Shown: positions 1 through 7,768, counted from the first letter of the stretch. The stretch: DNA of 38,121 nucleotides from Roseomonas sp. GC11 (GCF_024437745.1 NZ_JANFNY010000049.1:1-38121); one strand, 5' to 3'. Program-made: numbers and translations. The notes: generated from the letters alone by a model not told the origin.

Positions 1-129
1 GTGGTGCGGGGGCGGCTCGGCCTCGGGCCGGAGGCTTTCGGGCTGATGCTGGCGGCCATGGGCGTCGGCGCCGTGGGGGGGGGGGGGGGGGGGGCGGGCG
101 CCCCCCCCCCCCCCCCCCCCCCCCCATAG
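1..129 (+). CDS. MFS-type transporter fragment, 5' and 3' truncated
   Basis: Frame 1 is open from the window edge. Its first 24 residues (VVRGRLGLGPEAFGLMLAAM, then GVGA) look like a loop plus transmembrane helix of a major facilitator permease, of the kind where a GxGAVGG turn follows. At position 75 the sense is lost: the frame runs into poly-Gly then poly-Pro, encoded by a G run and a C run, and meets TAG at 127-129. Only 1-74 is credible protein sequence. The rest of the transporter is missing on both sides. I read this as a gene cut by an assembly or sequencing artefact rather than a natural truncation. The family call rests on a very short stretch. Confidence 0.4.
   Translation: MVRGRLGLGPEAFGLMLAAMGVGAVGGGGGGAGAPPPPPPPP
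75..125. repeat. G20/C25 homopolymer junction, probable artefact
   Basis: Twenty consecutive G (75-94), a six-base spacer, then twenty-five consecutive C (101-125). The C run is the reverse complement of the G run, so the whole is a near-perfect inverted repeat. Even in a genome this GC-rich no other homopolymer here approaches this length. It interrupts a transporter reading frame and lies near the window start. Confidence 0.85.
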
Positions 130-148
130 CCCCCCCTCGGTCTTCCCG

Positions 149-177
149 CATGGCCTTATCGTTCCGATCCGCTATAG
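149..177 (+). promoter_or_regulatory. Candidate sigma-70-type promoter for the HerA-like gene
   Basis: CATGGC (149-154) and CTATAG (172-177) are separated by exactly 17 bases. Against the alphaproteobacterial housekeeping consensus CTTGAC-N17-CTATAT this matches 9 of 12 positions. The -10 box ends 27 bases before the ATG at 205. Pattern match only. Confidence 0.4.
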
Positions 178-204
178 GACCCGCCCTCAGCAGCGGAGTG
201 GCGG

Positions 205-1674
205 ATGACAGTCGGCATTGACATGGGCCGGACGAGCGGCGGGCAGGCCGGGATTCTCGACCTTGAGGAACTCCTGGCGACGCGCCTTCTGGTTCAGGGC
301 AATTCCGGCTCCGGCAAGTCGCATCTGCTGCGGCGGCTGATGGAGCAGTCCGCCCCCTGGGTGCAGCAGGCGGTGATCGACCCGGAGGGGGATTTCGTCA
401 CCCTGGCCGACCGCTTCGGCCATCTGGTGATCGACGCCGCCGAGCATAGCGAGGCCGCCCTGCAGCGCGCGGCGGACCGGGTGCGGGCGCATCGCGTCTC
501 CGTGGTGCTGAACCTCGAGGGGCTGGACGCCGATGGCCAGATGCGCCACGCCGCCGCTTTCCTCGGCGGGCTGTTCGATGCGGAGCGCGACCACTGGTCC
601 CCCATGCTGGTGGTGGTGGACGAGGCGCAGCTTTTCGCCCCCGCCGCCGCCGGCGAGGTCTCGGACGAGGCCCGGCGCGCCTCGCTGGGGGCCATGGCCA
701 ACCTGATGTCGCGCGGGCGCAAGCGTGGCCTGGCCGGCATCATCGCCACCCAGCGCCTGGCCAAGCTGGCGAAGAATGTCGCCGCCGAGGCCAGCAACTT
801 CCTGATGGGCCGCACCTTCCTCGATATCGACATGGCCCGCGCCGCCGACCTGCTGGGCATCGAGCGGCGCCAGGCCGAGATGTTCCGCGACCTGCCGCGC
901 GGCAGCTTCGTGGCGCTGGGCCCGGCGCTCTCCCGCCGGCCGGTGACGATCCAGATCGGCGTGGTCGAGACCACCTCGCGCGGCACCACCCCCAGCCTGA
1001 TCCCGCTGCCGCGGACGGTGCCGGAGGATGCGAAGGAACTGATCCTGGCCGCGGCGGCGGAGCCGGACCCGGTGCTGCGCCCGCCGCCCCGCCGCCCCGC
1101 CCCGGCGCCCGCGCCGGACATCCTGGCGCAGCTGGCCCAGGCGCGCCCGGCCATGCCCGCCCCGCGCGCCGAGCCCGAGCCCAGCGCGGAAGAGCGTGCC
1201 GCCCGCAAGCGTAAACTCGAAGAAATCCTGCGGCAGGTGCTGGCCGAGCCGGAGGCGGCCTTTCGCAACACCTCCGTGCTCTACCAGGATTTCCTGGTGC
1301 GGCTGCGCATCCACGCCGTGCCGGGCAAGCCGCCGGAAATCCCGGCCTTCCGCCGCATGCTGGCCGTGGCCCGCGCCGGCATCAGCGCCGAGGCGGCGGA
1401 AGGCGAGGCGTGGCAGCGCATCGAGGCCCGCGCCCACGCCCTGCCGGAGGATGTGCAGGGGGTCTATCTGCTGATCGCCCGCGCGGCGCTGGAGGGCGCA
1501 CCCTGCCCGTCGGACGACACCATCGCCCAGGCCTACGGCACCCGCTCCGCCGGGCGGGCGCGGCGCGTGCTGGCCTATATGGAAGAGCAGGGCGCCATCG
1601 TCTGCCGCACCGATGGCCAGGGGCGCCGGATCATCGCCCTGGTGGAACTGGGGCATGAGACAGGCGCAGGGTAA
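205..1674 (+). CDS. HerA-like P-loop ATPase (DUF87-type), 489 aa
   Basis: A cytoplasmic ATPase of the HerA/FtsK-like superfamily. Walker A is GNSGSGKS at residues 32-39, and Walker B is LVVVDE at about 135-140, followed by AQLF. A polar sensor-like ATQRLAKLAKN lies near 181-191, typical of HerA-type proteins. Residues from about 290 to 330 are Ala/Pro-rich linker. The C-terminus (about 435-485) looks like a small winged-helix-type domain (SAGRARRVLAYMEEQG). The start at 205 is backed by GGAG at 195-198, six bases upstream. HerA homologues act with NurA in end resection or as stand-alone DNA-translocating ATPases. No NurA is adjacent, so the role here is unknown. It converges on the next minus-strand gene across repeat R1a. 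Family is confident, function is not. Confidence 0.8.
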   Translation: MTVGIDMGRTSGGQAGILDLEELLATRLLVQGNSGSGKSHLLRRLMEQSAPWVQQAVIDPEGDFVTLADRFGHLVIDAAEHSEAALQRAADRVRAHRVSVVLNLEGLDADGQMRHAAAFLGGLFDAERDHWSPMLVVVDEAQLFAPAAAGEVSDEARRASLGAMANLMSRGRKRGLAGIIATQRLAKLAKNVAAEASNFLMGRTFLDIDMARAADLLGIERRQAEMFRDLPRGSFVALGPALSRRPVTIQIGVVETTSRGTTPSLIPLPRTVPEDAKELILAAAAEPDPVLRPPPRRPAPAPAPDILAQLAQARPAMPAPRAEPEPSAEERAARKRKLEEILRQVLAEPEAAFRNTSVLYQDFLVRLRIHAVPGKPPEIPAFRRMLAVARAGISAEAAEGEAWQRIEARAHALPEDVQGVYLLIARAALEGAPCPSDDTIAQAYGTRSAGRARRVLAYMEEQGAIVCRTDGQGRRIIALVELGHETGAG

Positions 1675-1761
1675 GGGTTCTTTTTTAAAAAAAAGAACCA
1701 AAAAACTTTTTTCAGTCTGGCGTCCCGCTGTGCCGGGAGACGGCGGCAGCCTGAAAGAAAA
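1675..1761. repeat. R1a: R1-family palindromic intergenic repeat (type II core)
   Basis: It begins directly after the HerA-like stop codon and ends at the stop of the convergent minus-strand gene. An AT-rich hairpin (GGTTCTTTTTT, 1676-1686, with AAAAAAGAACC ending 1699) is followed by AAAAAACTTTTTTCAG. The GC-rich core at 1719-1757 is, in reverse complement, identical to 32096-32134 at 37 of 39 positions. Relative to the other copies it is inverted, and its distal AT-rich hairpin is missing. It probably ends transcription from one or both sides. Confidence 0.8.
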
Positions 1762-2286
1762 CTATGGGGGTGACAGCCCCTGGAGGATGCTTCTGAATTC
1801 CGCCTGCCGGGCCTCGAACTGCGCCTTCTCGGCGACGCAGACGGTGGTGGTGCGCCCGGCGGGGGTTTCGATCAGGGCGAAGTAGCTGCGCACCTGGAGG
1901 GCACGTTCGGGCAGGCCATCGCGCGGGCGGAAATCGGCCACCACCTCCAGTGCGGTGCGGCCTTTCACCTCGGTGGGAGTCAGGGCGAGGATCTGGTAGC
2001 GGTCCAGCAGCCGGGCGCGCTCCACATTCTGCCAGCCGGGGCTGCGGACCAGGGCATTGATCTGCTCCTGCGTCATCCGCGCATTCTGCGGCGCGGGGAC
2101 ATAGGCGATCTGGCAGGTGGTGTCCGCCTCCGGCGGGCGGCGCAGGCTGAAGCGCGCCTTCTGCTCGCCGCTCGGCGCCATCGGGGTCAGCACATAGCCG
2201 GGGGGCGCGGTGATGGAGAGCTCCGCCGCCCCGGCGGGGGCGGCGGCCAGCAACAGCAGCAGCGCCAGGGGCGTGCGCCTAGACAA
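1762..2286 (-). CDS. Small secreted protein of unknown function, 174 aa
   Basis: The frame is open back to an ATG at 2373, but I choose a TTG at 2286. It overlaps the end of the upstream substrate-binding protein gene by 8 bases and has GGCGGAG just upstream. It also gives a clean Sec signal peptide, MSRRTPLALLLLLAAAPAGA, cleaved before ELSITAPP. The longer start would bury that hydrophobic stretch. The mature part (about 150 aa) has two Cys (in TTCQIAYVP and TTVCVAEKAQ), which could form a disulfide. No family recognised. Tight coupling to the preceding gene suggests co-expression with the binding protein, probably in the periplasm. It converges on the HerA-like gene. Confidence 0.7.
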   Translation of the reverse strand: MSRRTPLALLLLLAAAPAGAAELSITAPPGYVLTPMAPSGEQKARFSLRRPPEADTTCQIAYVPAPQNARMTQEQINALVRSPGWQNVERARLLDRYQILALTPTEVKGRTALEVVADFRPRDGLPERALQVRSYFALIETPAGRTTTVCVAEKAQFEARQAEFRSILQGLSPP

Positions 2287-3298
2287 GGCGCCGCTCCGCC
2301 GCCGGCGGCAGGAAGCGGCCGGTGAAGAGGCTCTCCGCCGGCGGGACGGTGGAAAGGCCGTAGGCCTCGGCATTGGCGCGCATCAGCAGGGCGGCGCGGT
2401 CCATGTCCAGGTGGCCGGTGCCATGCTCGCGCACCGTGGGGGTGAGGATGGAGCGGTCCCGCGTCATCGCCCAGCGCCGCTTTTCCAGGGCCACATCGAA
2501 GAGGGGTTCGCGCTTGCGGACGGACTCCATGGCCGCGTCCGGCTCGGCCAGCAGCAGCTTCAGCCCGCCGATGGCGGCGCGCACCGCGCCCATGGCCTGC
2601 TGCGGGTTCTGCTCCAGCCAGTCGGCGCGGGCGATCAGGCCGCTGCCATAGACGTCCAGCCCGTTCTCCGCATAGGTCCAGGAGAGGATGTCCTCCTCCT
2701 TCACCCCGAGCGAGAGCAGGTTGAAATGGGTGGTGAAGAGGAAGCCGGAGACGGCATCGACCTTGCCCTGGGCCAGCATGGTGTCGCGCAGATTGGCGGC
2801 GATGCTGCTCCACTGCACCTTTGCCGCCTCCACCCCGGCGGCGCGGGCGAAGGGCGGGAAGAGGACGCGGCTGGCCTCGCCCTCCGGCGCGCCGAGGGTG
2901 CGGCCCTCGATGCCCTTCAGCGCGGTGATGCCGCTGCGGCGCGTGGTGGTGATGGCCGCCGCCGTGCGGTCCAGCACCGGATAGAGGCAGACGACGCGGC
3001 GGTTGGGGTTCTCGGCGTTGAACTTCACCGCCGCCGAGACCTCGGCATAGCCCATCTCATAGGCGCCGGCGGCCACCTTCACCACCGTGTCGCCGGAGCC
3101 ATAGCCCCGGTCGATCTTCGCGGCCAGGCCCTGCTCGCGGAACAGGCCGCGCTCCTCGGCGATGGTGAACATGGCGTGGTTGCCCTGCAGCACCCAGTCC
3201 AGCGCCAGGCGCAGCGGCGCCTGGGCCCGCGCCGGGCGGGCGAGGAGGGCGGGCAGGGCCAGCGCGGAGGCGGCCAGCAGAGTGCGGCGATGCGGCAT
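2279..3298 (-). CDS. NMT1/THI5-like ABC transporter substrate-binding protein, 339 aa
   Basis: A periplasmic solute-binding protein of the NMT1/SsuA/ThiY type. It has an N-terminal export signal (MPHRRTLLAASALALPALLA, cleavage near ARAQA). The typical fold pattern follows: LALDWVLQGNHAMFTIAEER, then GLFREQGL, GYGSGDTVVKVAAGAYEMGYAE and ALKGIEGRTLGAPEGEA. The length fits the family. Such proteins deliver pyrimidine or thiamine precursors, sulfonates or nitrate-like solutes; the substrate cannot be read from sequence. No permease or ATPase gene is next to it, so here it is an orphan binding protein. Its stop (2279-2281) lies inside the downstream secreted-protein gene. The signal could be Sec or Tat. 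Confidence 0.82.
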   Translation of the reverse strand: MPHRRTLLAASALALPALLARPARAQAPLRLALDWVLQGNHAMFTIAEERGLFREQGLAAKIDRGYGSGDTVVKVAAGAYEMGYAEVSAAVKFNAENPNRRVVCLYPVLDRTAAAITTTRRSGITALKGIEGRTLGAPEGEASRVLFPPFARAAGVEAAKVQWSSIAANLRDTMLAQGKVDAVSGFLFTTHFNLLSLGVKEEDILSWTYAENGLDVYGSGLIARADWLEQNPQQAMGAVRAAIGGLKLLLAEPDAAMESVRKREPLFDVALEKRRWAMTRDRSILTPTVREHGTGHLDMDRAALLMRANAEAYGLSTVPPAESLFTGRFLPPAAERRLV

Positions 3299-3351
3299 GG
3301 TGTCTTAACCCCGGAACAGCGGCCCCGGTTGAGACCCCTTTCGCCGTGGCG

Positions 3352-4047
3352 TCAAGCGTCCTTGGCCGGTTGGGCCAGCGCGTCGCGCACGACGGAGCGG
3401 AATTCGCGGCGGTGCAGTTCCCGCAGCACCAGCAGCGAGGAGAGGATGAGCGCCACCGGGTGCAGGATCCAGGCGAGGGCGGCGAGGCCGAAATAATAGG
3501 CGCGCAGCCCGGTGTTGAAATGCCGCGCCGCGCGGTTGGCGACGGCGGCGGCGATCTCGGCCTGCTGCCGGCCGTTGCCGACATCGCCCACCGGCATGGC
3601 GCCGAGGCAGATGCTGCAATAGTTGAACTGCCGCAGCGCCCAGGTCAGTTCGAAGAAGGCGCGCACGAAGATGAAGACCAGCAGGAAGATGTGCAGCTCC
3701 CAGGCTTCCTGGCTGGGCGGCAGGGCGGCGAAGGGCACCACGCCGAAGATCCGCCGCCCCAGATCCGGCGCCCCCAGCATGGCCACCAGCCCGCCCAGGA
3801 TGAAGATGCTGGTATTGGCCAGGAAGGAGGTGGAGGCCATCAGCCGGCCGATGATGTTGACATCCGCCACCCGGTTCTCCCGCTCCAGCACGGCATGCAT
3901 CCAGCGCCGCCGGTGCTCGTCCATGGCGGCGATGACGCTGCGCGCGCGGATGGCGGGCACGCGGTCCACCACCGCGGCATAGCCGACCCAGCAGGCGATG
4001 AAGACGGCGAGGGCGCACCAGTCGAGGGCGGAGAAGGGCAGGATCAT
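3352..4047 (-). CDS. DUF599 family membrane protein, 231 aa
   Basis: A predicted inner-membrane protein matching the DUF599 pattern. The N-terminal helix is in MILPFSALDWCALAVFIACW, and the family core RWMHAVLERENRVADVNIIG is followed by hydrophobic helices (FLANTSIFILGGLVAMLGA, IFLLVFIFVRAFFELTWALR, then YYFGLAALAWILHPVALILS). The conserved stretch QFNYCSICLGAMP precedes the final helices. The frame is open much further upstream (to 5349), but that part is antisense to the MFS gene and is arginine/proline junk. The ATG at 4047 gives the family's usual length and begins at the first helix. Function of DUF599 is unknown. The MFS gene starts 129 bases away on the other strand. Confidence 0.8.
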   Translation of the reverse strand: MILPFSALDWCALAVFIACWVGYAAVVDRVPAIRARSVIAAMDEHRRRWMHAVLERENRVADVNIIGRLMASTSFLANTSIFILGGLVAMLGAPDLGRRIFGVVPFAALPPSQEAWELHIFLLVFIFVRAFFELTWALRQFNYCSICLGAMPVGDVGNGRQQAEIAAAVANRAARHFNTGLRAYYFGLAALAWILHPVALILSSLLVLRELHRREFRSVVRDALAQPAKDA

Positions 4048-4176
4048 GCGCCCGGCATAGCATTTCCGCGCGCGGTGCCGCAGCCCCCCGCATGCGGCCG
4101 GGGCGGGGCATGACAGTTCCGTGGCCCGGGCGGCGCGCGGGTTGCGCCGGGGGAGGGGGCGGGGCAAGCGGGAGGG

Positions 4177-5331
4177 ATGAACCCTCTTCCCGATCCCCGG
4201 GCCGCGCGCGGGGCGACGCGGCTGGTCTTTCTCGTCAACGGCATGGTCTTCGCCGGCTGGGCGCCGCTGGTGCCCCTGGCGAAGGAGCGCCTCGCGCTGG
4301 ACGAGGCCGGGCTGGGCCTGGTGTTGCTGGCGCTGGGGGCGGGGGCCATCCTGGCCATGCCCTGGGCGGGGCCGCTGATCCAGCGCCGGGGCAGCCGGGC
4401 GGTGACGCTGGTGGCGGGGTGCGGCTTCCTGGCGGTGCTGCCGCTGCTGGCGCTGGCGCCCTCGGCGCCGCTGCTGGGGCTGGCGCTGTTCCTCTTCGGC
4501 GCCGCGGGGGGGATGATGGATGTGGCGATGAACGCCCAGGCCGTGGCGGTGGAGGCACGGGGCGGCCGGCGCATCCTGTCCTCCATCCACGGGCTGTGGA
4601 GCATTGGCGGGCTGGTGGGGGCGGGGCTTTCGGCGCTGCTGCTGGGGTTCGGGCTGGCGGCGCCCTGGGTGGCCGGGGTGCTCTCCGCCCTGGCGCTGGC
4701 GGGGCTGGCCCTGGCGGCGCCCGCCCTGCTGCCGCGCGCGGGGGACCGGCCGGCAGAAGGACCGGAAGAAGTCCGGGGCTTCGCCCTGCCGCGCGGCCCG
4801 GTGCTGGCGCTGGGCCTGCTCTGCTGCGCCGCCGCCCTGGCCGAGGGCGCGATGGTGGACTGGACGGGCGTCTTCCTGGCCGAGGCGCGCGGCATGGCGG
4901 TGGAACTGGCCGGGCTGGGCTTCGCCGCCTTCGCCGTGGCCATGGCGGCGGCGCGGCTGGCCGGGGATGGGCTGGCCAGCCGCTTCGGCCCCGTGGCGAT
5001 GATCCGCGCCGGCACGCTGCTGGCGGCGCTGGGGCTGGGGCTGGCGGTGGCGCTGCCCTCGGGCGAGGCGGCGCTGGCTGGCTTCGCGCTGGCCGGGCTG
5101 GGGCTGGGCAATGCGGTGCCGCTGCTGTTCAGCGCCGCCGGGCGGCTGCCGGGGGTGGCGCCGGGGGCGGCCATCGCGGCGGTGGCGACGCTGGGCTATG
5201 CCGGGCAGCTGGCCGGGCCGGCGCTGATCGGCTTCCTGGCGCGGTGGAGCAGCCTGCCGCTGGCGCTCGGCGGTGTTGCGCTGCTGATGCTGGCGGTGGC
5301 CGCCGGTGCGGGCATCGCGCGCGGGCGCTGA
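4177..5331 (+). CDS. MFS permease (YbjJ/fucose-permease-like), 384 aa
   Basis: A polytopic permease with about 12 hydrophobic segments. Features of the YbjJ-like major facilitator group are visible: the early FLVNGMVFAGWAPLVPLAKE, the loop GPLIQRRGSRAVTL between helices 2 and 3, and GGMMDVAMNAQAVAVE followed by RILSSIHGLWSIGGLVG in the N-terminal half. The second half starts near PRGPVLALGLLCCAAALAEG. Members probably export small organic compounds; the substrate is unknown. The start at 4177 is the first ATG, but GGAGG (4171-4175) is only one base from it, unusually tight, so a downstream start remains possible. It is followed by the convergent icd terminator. Confidence 0.8.
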   Translation: MNPLPDPRAARGATRLVFLVNGMVFAGWAPLVPLAKERLALDEAGLGLVLLALGAGAILAMPWAGPLIQRRGSRAVTLVAGCGFLAVLPLLALAPSAPLLGLALFLFGAAGGMMDVAMNAQAVAVEARGGRRILSSIHGLWSIGGLVGAGLSALLLGFGLAAPWVAGVLSALALAGLALAAPALLPRAGDRPAEGPEEVRGFALPRGPVLALGLLCCAAALAEGAMVDWTGVFLAEARGMAVELAGLGFAAFAVAMAAARLAGDGLASRFGPVAMIRAGTLLAALGLGLAVALPSGEAALAGFALAGLGLGNAVPLLFSAAGRLPGVAPGAAIAAVATLGYAGQLAGPALIGFLARWSSLPLALGGVALLMLAVAAGAGIARGR

Positions 5332-5350
5332 CATGAAAAAGGCGGGCATG

Positions 5351-5378
5351 AAAAAGGCGGGGGATGTGATCCCCCGCC
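5351..5378 (-). terminator. Rho-independent terminator of icd
   Basis: Read on the minus strand, a perfect 9-bp GC-rich stem (5378-5370 with 5364-5356, 5-base loop) is followed immediately by TTTTT (5355-5351). It lies about 100 bases past the icd stop. The short motif ATGAAAAAGGCGGG, which supplies the T tract, is repeated just beyond it. Confidence 0.75.
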
Positions 5379-5476
5379 CGATGGCCCTTGCCAGGCCGGG
5401 AACGCCGCAACGGCCCGCCAGGAATCCGTTGCCGCGCCCCCCTTCGCCACCCGGAGGCGGCAGCCTGATAAAAGAA

Positions 5477-6688
5477 TCAGGCCATCTTCTTCTGCAGGTT
5501 CTCGTCGAGCTTGGAGAGGAAGTTCTGGGTGTTGAGCCAGGGCTGGTCCTTGCCGATCAGCACGGCGAGGTCCTTGGTCATGTAGCCGGCCTCGACGGTC
5601 TCGACGCAGACCTGCTCCAGGGCGTTGGCGAAGTCCACCACATCCTGGGTGCCGTCGAACTTGCCGCGATAGGCGAGGCCGCGGGTCCAGGCGAAGATCG
5701 AGGCGATCGGGTTGGTCGAGGTCTCGCGGCCCTTCTGGTGCTCGCGGTAGTGGCGCGTCACCGTGCCGTGGGCGGCCTCGGACTCGACCGTGTTGCCATC
5801 CGGGGAGAGCAGCACGGAGGTCATCAGGCCGAGGCTGCCGAAGCCCTGGGCCACGATGTCGGACTGCACGTCGCCATCGTAGTTCTTGCAGGCCCAGATA
5901 TAGCCGCCTTCCCACTTCAGGGCGGAGGCGACCATATCGTCGATCAGGCGCTGCTCATAGGTCAGGCCGCGCTTCTCGAACTCGGCCTTGAACTCGGTCT
6001 CGTAGATCTTCTGGAAGATGTCCTTGAAGGTGCCGTCATAGGCCTTCAGGATCGTGTTCTTGTGGCTGAAGTAGACCGAGTAGCCGCGCGCCAGGCCGTA
6101 GTTGAAGGAGGCGCGGGCGAAGCCCTCGATGGAGGAGGACAGGTTGTGCTGCATCATCGCAGCGCCCGGCCCCTTGAAGACGAACTCGCCGACTTCCTGC
6201 GCCTCGCCGCCCTCGGGCTCGTAGATCATCTTCACCTTGCCGGCGCCGGGGACCTTCATCTCGACGGCGCGGTAGATGTCGCCATAGGCATGGCGGCCGA
6301 CGACGATCGGCTTGGTCCAGTGCGGCACCAGGCGGGGCACGTTCTGGCAGATGATCGGCTCGCGGAAGATGGTGCCGTCGAGGATGTTGCGGATGGTCCC
6401 GTTGGGGGACTTCCACATCTTCTTCAGGCCGAACTCCTTCACGCGGGCCTCGTCCGGCGTGATGGTGGCGCACTTCACGCCCACGCCGTACTGCTTGATG
6501 GCGTGGGCGGCGTCGACCGTCACTTGGTCGTCCGTCTGGTCACGGTACTGGATGCCGAGGTCGTAGTACTTCAGGTCGACGTCCAGGTAGGGGATGATCA
6601 GCTTGTCCTTGATGAACCCCCAGATGATGCGGGTCATCTCGTCGCCGTCGAGCTCGACGACGGGGGTCTTTACCTTGATCTTGGCCAT
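5477..6688 (-). CDS. icd: NADP-dependent isocitrate dehydrogenase, 403 aa
   Basis: Converts isocitrate and NADP+ to 2-oxoglutarate, CO2 and NADPH in the TCA cycle, in the cytoplasm. It belongs to the homodimeric eukaryote-like subgroup used by many alphaproteobacteria. Signs of this are the start [20 protein letters not shown], the substrate loop [19 protein letters not shown] and the dimer-arm region YEPEGG. The metal and substrate segment is [20 protein letters not shown], and [14 protein letters not shown] is the usual coenzyme region. Length is standard. The start is supported by GAGGA five bases upstream of ATG. It is read alone; the lipoprotein gene upstream is 271 bases away, with a promoter-like sequence between, and a strong terminator follows. 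A short decayed R1-like stretch (about 5450-5476) touches its stop codon. Confidence 0.96.
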   Translation of the reverse strand: MAKIKVKTPVVELDGDEMTRIIWGFIKDKLIIPYLDVDLKYYDLGIQYRDQTDDQVTVDAAHAIKQYGVGVKCATITPDEARVKEFGLKKMWKSPNGTIRNILDGTIFREPIICQNVPRLVPHWTKPIVVGRHAYGDIYRAVEMKVPGAGKVKMIYEPEGGEAQEVGEFVFKGPGAAMMQHNLSSSIEGFARASFNYGLARGYSVYFSHKNTILKAYDGTFKDIFQKIYETEFKAEFEKRGLTYEQRLIDDMVASALKWEGGYIWACKNYDGDVQSDIVAQGFGSLGLMTSVLLSPDGNTVESEAAHGTVTRHYREHQKGRETSTNPIASIFAWTRGLAYRGKFDGTQDVVDFANALEQVCVETVEAGYMTKDLAVLIGKDQPWLNTQNFLSKLDENLQKKMA

Positions 6689-6769
6689 GCCGATCCTCGT
6701 CTGGACAGATTTTCCTCGCTGGCCGGCCCGCCCGCCTCGTGGCGCGGCACCGGCGGCGCGACGGGCGGG

Positions 6770-6798
6770 ACAATCGCATCCGGGGCGGAAGGCGGCAA
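6770..6798 (-). promoter_or_regulatory. Weak candidate promoter for icd
   Basis: On the minus strand TTGCCG (6798-6793) and GATTGT (6775-6770) are 17 bases apart, about 80 bases before the icd start. Match to TTGACA/TATAAT is 4/6 and 3/6. The rest of the 271-base gap holds no reading frame I would call. Confidence 0.3.
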
Positions 6799-6959
6799 GG
6801 GCAGGTGGCGCCTTCCGCGAGCATGGCGCCCCCGCGCCGGTGGGTCAGAAGCGCGGGGCGGGGCAGAAGGGAGGCAGGCACCGCGCGGGGCCGGAGCGGG
6901 CGGGCGCGGGGGGCGGCGGCCATCCTGGCCTTGGCCCGGCTCCGGCGGCAGGCCGTGGA

Positions 6960-7262
6960 TCAGCGATAGCCGCGGCCGTAGCCGCTGTAGCCGCCGCTAT
7001 AGCCGCTGCTGTAGCCGTTATTGTAGCCGCTGTTGTAACCGCTGTTGTAGCCGCGCCGGTAGTTGGTGTTGCGGTAGTTGGGCTGTGGCCGGCGATGGTG
7101 GCTGTCATCATCGCTGGCGGCCGCGGCCACCAGGCCGGCGGCCAGCGCCGCCCCGGCGCCCAGCGCCAGGGTGCCGCCCCAGTTGGTGCTGCCATCGGGG
7201 TTCTGGCAGCCACCGAGGAGGAGGCTGCTCGTCAGCAACAGGGCAGGGATCAAACGCCGCAT
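6960..7262 (-). CDS. Small lipoprotein with Gly-Tyr-Asn/Ser tetrapeptide repeats, 100 aa
   Basis: A signal peptide with a lipobox ends in LLLGGC (Cys at residue 19), so the mature protein should be lipidated at the outer or inner membrane. A short hydrophobic Ala/Gly-rich helix (GGTLALGAGAALAAGLVAAA) follows, then an acidic/His patch (SDDDSHHRR). The tail is a repeat of GYNS, GYNN, GYSS and GYSG units, encoded by imperfect 12-base tandem repeats on the DNA. AAGGAG lies eight bases before the ATG and falls in a small inverted repeat (GTCTC 7270-7274 / GAGAC 7282-7286) that could mask the ribosome site. No family known to me by name. The repeat tail could be an adhesive or cell-wall-contacting segment; that is a guess. 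Confidence 0.75.
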   Translation of the reverse strand: MRRLIPALLLTSSLLLGGCQNPDGSTNWGGTLALGAGAALAAGLVAAAASDDDSHHRRPQPNYRNTNYRRGYNSGYNSGYNNGYSSGYSGGYSGYGRGYR

Positions 7263-7379
7263 GAGATCCGTCTCCTTAATTGAGACTATCCTGCCGCGTC
7301 CTGATGGTGTTCTGAAGTCGGAATGGGGCTCATTTTGTGGCAGGGCGCGGTTTGAGGCACCCGCCCCGCCCGCCCGGCC

Positions 7380-7634
7380 TCAGGCGCGCTGGCCGGAGAA
7401 GGCGTTGAAGGTCTGCAGCGTGTAGCTGTCCTTCACCCCGGCGACAGTCTGGATCTTCTCGACCACGAAGAGGCCGATATCCTGGTCGTTCTCCAGATAG
7501 AACTTGCCGAGCAGGTCATACTGGCCGGAGATCGAATGCATCTCCGACAGTTCGGGGATGCTGTCGGCCATCTCGCGGGCCACGGCATAGGCCTTGCCCA
7601 TCTCGCATTTCAGCATGACGAAGATCGCGCGCAT
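7380..7634 (-). CDS. Stand-alone Lrp/AsnC effector-binding (RAM) domain protein, 84 aa
   Basis: The whole protein corresponds to the C-terminal regulation-of-amino-acid-metabolism domain of Lrp/AsnC regulators: MRAIFVMLKCEMGKAYAVAR, then SIPELSEMHSISGQYDLLGKF and ENDQDIGLFVVEKIQTVAGV, then the final strand TLQTFNAF. The usual N-terminal helix-turn-helix is absent. The preceding ATG is well placed, and the upstream bases do not code for a DNA-binding part. Such small proteins form oligomeric rings and may bind amino acids or pair with full-length Lrp proteins. It lies in front of the lipoprotein gene on the same strand, 117 bases away, and is divergent from the secreted protein at 7912. Confidence 0.85.
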   Translation of the reverse strand: MRAIFVMLKCEMGKAYAVAREMADSIPELSEMHSISGQYDLLGKFYLENDQDIGLFVVEKIQTVAGVKDSYTLQTFNAFSGQRA

Positions 7635-7768
7635 GGACTCTCTACTTCTGACAGGGAAGGGGCCCGGCCATGCCGGGCAGGCTGCCGCAGCATCGCCCGA
7701 TCCGCGCCGTCAGGACAGGATTTCCTGACACCGGCCGGCCGGGAATGGCGCCGCGCCTTCCGCTGATA

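Noticed and set aside
75-125. G20/C25 as a functional G-quadruplex
   Set aside because: It breaks a coding frame and has the mirrored homopolymer look of a sequencing or joining artefact; I report it as such.
187-1701. 504-residue minus-strand frame opposite the HerA-like gene
   Set aside because: Rich in Gly, Arg, His and Gln, no recognisable domain, and fully antisense to a gene with intact Walker motifs. A GC-rich shadow frame.
2210-3496. 428-residue plus-strand frame opposite the binding-protein gene
   Set aside because: Antisense to a signal-peptide-bearing, well-formed NMT1-like protein and without features of its own.
4048-5349. N-terminal extension of the DUF599 frame
   Set aside because: The extra 430 residues are Arg/Gln/Pro repeats antisense to the MFS gene; the family begins at Met 4047.
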